Assembly: GCA_965230495.1 (NCBI GenBank)
Contig: OZ246004.1
Location: 2,666,001 to 2,730,000, forward strand
DNA: 64,000 bases
Source: JACJYM01 sp965230495
Lineage (GTDB): Bacteria; Bacteroidota; Bacteroidia; Chitinophagales; Saprospiraceae
Direction: 5' to 3'
A program made the position numbers and the translations under genes. Below, in pieces: positions 60,916 through 64,000 of the stretch (its first letter is position 1; each line of letters begins with the position of its first letter). Under the pieces are notes generated by a model. That model saw only the letters and a program-made list of their open reading frames with translations, was not told where the DNA came from and did no database searches.

Positions 60916-63804
60916 CTACATTTTTACGAAGTTGCCATATATGATTTCTTCATCAATTATGACCTGATAAATATACACTCCTTGTGTAAGTCTAGTATTA
61001 ATAGAATGTAGAAGATCCAGACAGTTTTCGTCATAAAATATACTCTGTCCCTGCAGGTTAAAAAGATTAACTTTACAATTATCGCGTTCAAGTATATCTA
61101 AAAGATTGTCTTCTTTGATTGGAATATCATCAATGGAAGAAGTTTCTCCTGTATAATTAATATAAGTCCAAGCGTTAGAACACATGTCTAGGCAAGAAGT
61201 ATTACAGAGTTGATATTCAAAACTGTCAACTTGATCTATGAAATCATTCTGCGGACTATATTCTACTATTCCATCAGTAATTCCAGCTATTGTTCCATTT
61301 ATCGGGTTATTAATAATGCTTAGGGTTGTATTGTCAAGATTAATAGTGTCATTAGATAAAATATCTATGAGTAATAGATCTGGATGCAATGTAACATCAT
61401 CATCATTAGCAATTATAGTATTTTTAACTTCCACCGTAATACAATGATCGGTATCAATTGAATAACAAGCATTTTTTGCTTCAGTAAGACAAATGTTATA
61501 CGTACCTGTAACTAAAGAATCTAATTGTAGATAATTCTTATCCGTTTTGATGACCTGATCGATATTGTCTTTAGCTACTTCCCAAGTACATGAAGTGTTT
61601 TCTAAAAGATTGTCTGCTATAATATCAACTTTCTTTCCATCACAGACTTCTACAGAATCTTGGCATATCATTTCCTCTCCTCCAATAAGTAGGCACAAGT
61701 CAGACACCATTAATTCGGCCGGTTCAAAGTCTCCCGTAAGATCGATTAAAAACTTGCAATTACTACCAGAACAACCATCAGTGAACATCCAATACTGTTG
61801 ACCTGGATTAAAAAGCTCTGAAGACATAGAAAAGGATACGTTTTCCATGCAAAAAGAATTACAATAAATATTATTGGTCCAGCTACAATCATCAAAAACC
61901 CCTACTTGCAATCCAGAATCCTCTTCACAATTTTGAGGGATTATATCTAGAGTCCAGTTACCTTTTCCTGCCACAAAAGATAACCACGAGATATTATGGC
62001 CTACTCCGAAACCATCACAAAGAGGTGAAGGACCATCTGCAACTAAACTGTCGCTAAGCATGCCACATAACCCATTTATTTCGTTTAGATCACATATGGC
62101 AAAAGCATTGTGACAGGAATCAACCATATAGGGTCCTAGCTCGTTTCCCACTTTTCTAAAGCCAAAATCAACTAACAAATGTACTCCTTCTTCCAGATTG
62201 AGAATTGCAGATCTAATATTTCCTTCTTGATCTTCAAACCCATTATTATCGTTGTCATTGTTGATGTTGGCATCAACATAATTTTCTTCAATTTGTGCAT
62301 CATCAAGAAAATCATTAACCGATACATCATGTGTCGGAATCAGTACAATGTAGCACCCATCTTCCAAATCTTTAAACTCATATCCCAATTCTCCGTCGGT
62401 TATATATTGTTCTAAAATCATTGTATCCTCCTTACCATCACAGTTTTCATCTTCAAATAGCTGAATCAAAACTTGCTCAATATTATCCTCACCATCATCC
62501 TTTTCAAAAGTTCCATTGTTATTGTATTCATACCACAACACTCCGGAGATACTATTGAGAGAATTAGGCATTCTTTGTATCTCCCAGAACGGTCCTAATT
62601 GTTTCCTATGCAGAGAACACTCACCTATTGGATCTTCCCAACATCCTAGTGTCCCATCGTTAAACACCTCCATTCCTAACTGCAGATTAGGTTTACCTAA
62701 AACTTGCTCAAGTTCAATCTCCGATTTTACCTTCATGCTGAAATTCCATGTAATGGGAGCTTGCGTCGTCCCCACTCCCCAACCTTCTCCCGGAGAACAA
62801 TCATTTGCACAACCCGCACTACCTCCATTGGATATCCAAAAATACCCGCTTGGCAATACATCACCTGCAGACAAACCATTTGAAGAGCAAGGACACGATT
62901 CGCTCATAATATTACATAAAACAAGCTTTCCATTTGTGTCTGTATATGTACATAAATTAAAAACCTCTTCTTGAATCACAGGTGCACAATCACCATTTAT
63001 TGGATTCCAAGTGGCAGGAACGCTATCTCTTACAACAGGTAAGCTTTCCTCAAAATCTAATGAAGATATTTCCCAACCATTACCAAAGTGAGGTATAAAT
63101 CCGATTAGCCAGTCCACTCCTTCGTCATTACCATTATACAGAAATTCTACCTGAACATCTAACATTTCTCCAGGGTAAAATGGACCTTCTAAAGGTTCAT
63201 TATTTTCTCTCCCGACTATTTGGGCAATGAAAGTAGGGTCAGAAGAAGCATTAAAATTATCACCAACGCAAAAATCCAGATGACGAGTTGTGAAAGCACA
63301 TATATTAAACGAATCAGTGTCTATCAAGTCCGTGCTGGTAACTGCTATATAATACTCCAATATTTTATTTCCTTTAGTGTCTTTTATGATAGGCGTTTGA
63401 TGAGAAAAAACGGAATAATCTTCATCACTGCAAGGAGACGTATTTTGAGCATTAATAACTTCCAGATTATTACATTGTCCAGTGAATACAGCCCAGATTG
63501 GTAGCCACTGCCCTTCTGTTATAACTTCTGTATATAAGTATTCTGCTTGCGTATCAATTTCAATTTTGTACCAAACAGTCTGATAGTTATTAAAGTCGCA
63601 TAAAACAATGCTTTCAGATGATGCATTCTCAAAACAACCTGCTATACAGACTTTATCAATATCATTTGACGTAGAGGTATTTACTTCTAACGTTTGTATA
63701 TCAGATATCAATTCGCACCTATCGGAGATAATACATTGTCCTAATAATGAACATTGAAGTAATAAAAAAATACTTGACAGGATAAAAGCATATTTTTTAT
63801 TCAT
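60916..63804 (-). CDS. Large T9SS surface protein with SdrD_B-like domain
   Basis: This 962-residue protein has a signal peptide (YAFILSSIFLLLQCSLLG), several Cys-rich beta domains, an SdrD_B-like Ig domain (NSISGVLWYEYNNNGTF, GYEFKDLEDGCYIVLI), a cadherin-like stretch (IANDDDVTLHPDLLLIDILS) and a Por-type sorting tail (CKVNLFNLQGQSIF, LTQGVYIYQVIIDEE). It is probably displayed outside the cell and may be a sensor ligand or adhesin. It is first in the sigma/anti-sigma operon. Confidence 0.85.
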   Translation of the reverse strand: MNKKYAFILSSIFLLLQCSLLGQCIISDRCELISDIQTLEVNTSTSNDIDKVCIAGCFENASSESIVLCDFNNYQTVWYKIEIDTQAEYLYTEVITEGQWLPIWAVFTGQCNNLEVINAQNTSPCSDEDYSVFSHQTPIIKDTKGNKILEYYIAVTSTDLIDTDSFNICAFTTRHLDFCVGDNFNASSDPTFIAQIVGRENNEPLEGPFYPGEMLDVQVEFLYNGNDEGVDWLIGFIPHFGNGWEISSLDFEESLPVVRDSVPATWNPINGDCAPVIQEEVFNLCTYTDTNGKLVLCNIMSESCPCSSNGLSAGDVLPSGYFWISNGGSAGCANDCSPGEGWGVGTTQAPITWNFSMKVKSEIELEQVLGKPNLQLGMEVFNDGTLGCWEDPIGECSLHRKQLGPFWEIQRMPNSLNSISGVLWYEYNNNGTFEKDDGEDNIEQVLIQLFEDENCDGKEDTMILEQYITDGELGYEFKDLEDGCYIVLIPTHDVSVNDFLDDAQIEENYVDANINNDNDNNGFEDQEGNIRSAILNLEEGVHLLVDFGFRKVGNELGPYMVDSCHNAFAICDLNEINGLCGMLSDSLVADGPSPLCDGFGVGHNISWLSFVAGKGNWTLDIIPQNCEEDSGLQVGVFDDCSWTNNIYCNSFCMENVSFSMSSELFNPGQQYWMFTDGCSGSNCKFLIDLTGDFEPAELMVSDLCLLIGGEEMICQDSVEVCDGKKVDIIADNLLENTSCTWEVAKDNIDQVIKTDKNYLQLDSLVTGTYNICLTEAKNACYSIDTDHCITVEVKNTIIANDDDVTLHPDLLLIDILSNDTINLDNTTLSIINNPINGTIAGITDGIVEYSPQNDFIDQVDSFEYQLCNTSCLDMCSNAWTYINYTGETSSIDDIPIKEDNLLDILERDNCKVNLFNLQGQSIFYDENCLDLLHSINTRLTQGVYIYQVIIDEEIIYGNFVKM

Positions 63805-63902
63805 GATGACAGAGTTTAAAGTTGTTTATTCACTTTGACTAAAAGCACAAGTACCTTTAATATCTCATAAAGGAACTCAACGCTGCGTTATATGAAAACT
63901 TT

Positions 63903-64000
63903 TTATTCTTCTCCCGGTAACTCCAATTGTCTTATCGGTTGAATGGAATTCCCTGCTATTCCCTTTATCGAGCTATACATGTCAATAGTATTATTAACGA
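63903..64000 (-). CDS. C-terminal end of a gene truncated by the window edge
   Basis: This minus-strand frame is open to the window edge and stops at 63903 (TAA). The last residues read MYSSIKGIAGNSIQPIRQL followed by ELPGEE. It is too short to assign. It is upstream of, and on the same strand as, the surface-protein operon, separated by 98 nt. Confidence 0.45.
   Translation of the reverse strand, partial: VNNTIDMYSSIKGIAGNSIQPIRQLELPGEE

Noticed and set aside
62516..62974. 152-residue plus-strand frame
   Set aside because: It lies wholly within the surface-protein gene on the other strand and has no start context, domain or composition of its own.
1..64000. CRISPR arrays or insertion sequences
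   Set aside because: No regularly spaced repeats, no transposase-like frames and no terminal inverted repeats with target duplications were seen.

Overview
The window reads as a chromosomal segment of an AT-rich member of the Bacteroidota. The clues are several proteins with Por-type (T9SS) C-terminal sorting tails, TonB-dependent receptors with CarboxypepD_reg-like N-termini, a DUF4856/imelysin/HTTM/receptor set, a HYC_CC_PP protein, DUF6427 and DUF6702 proteins, start sites without clear Shine-Dalgarno sequences, and promoters of the TTTG-N19-22-TAnnTTTG type. A Saprospiria-like lineage would fit, but that is inference. I found no rRNA, CRISPR array, transposase or integrase, and one tRNA (Gln, TTG).

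Layout. 1-5.5 kb: a truncated fibre-type surface protein, a LytTR regulator/propeller histidine kinase pair, and a decayed bestrophin-family pseudogene. 5.6-18.2 kb: a metal-acquisition block. A plus-strand unit (His-rich small protein, TonB receptor, MauG-type dihaem peroxidase) converges on a minus-strand unit (DUF4856, imelysin, HTTM, TonB receptor, HYC_CC_PP, MbnP-like protein, dihaem peroxidase). 18.6-24.5 kb: accessory enzymes (nitroreductase, pirin, AraC regulator, PhyH dioxygenase, sulfatase, SnoaL-like protein, HxlR regulator). 24.7-37.3 kb: a 12.4-kb stretch bounded by two 72-bp copies of a tRNA-trailer hairpin, the right one abutting tRNA-Gln. It holds amino-acid genes: an Lrp regulator, cysteine dioxygenase and a cysteine-sulfinate-type decarboxylase (a possible hypotaurine route) with an SSS transporter; a MarR regulator with an extra bS21 ribosomal protein; and a set with GNAT, SSS transporter, NYN nuclease, M20 amidohydrolase, alanine racemase and ornithine-type racemase.

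37.4-57.2 kb is mostly core genome: pdxH and a Rieske oxygenase, a CAP protein and a DUF6702 protein, an FKBP lipoprotein, two Skp/OmpH chaperones with murI, rplM-rpsI-rpsB-tsf, pyrH, a DsbD system with tripled N-terminal domains, purQ, a DUF6427 protein, a polyprenyl synthase, a DPP4-type peptidase and small secreted proteins.

57.3-63.8 kb is a tight minus-strand operon: a large SdrD/T9SS surface protein, a carboxypeptidase-regulatory-domain lipoprotein, an ECF sigma factor, and a protein with a short cytosolic N-terminus, one inner-membrane helix and a C-terminal outer-membrane-barrel-like half. This looks like a dual-membrane-spanning anti-sigma/sigma pair with its own surface cargo and is the most striking system here. 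The window ends inside another minus-strand gene.
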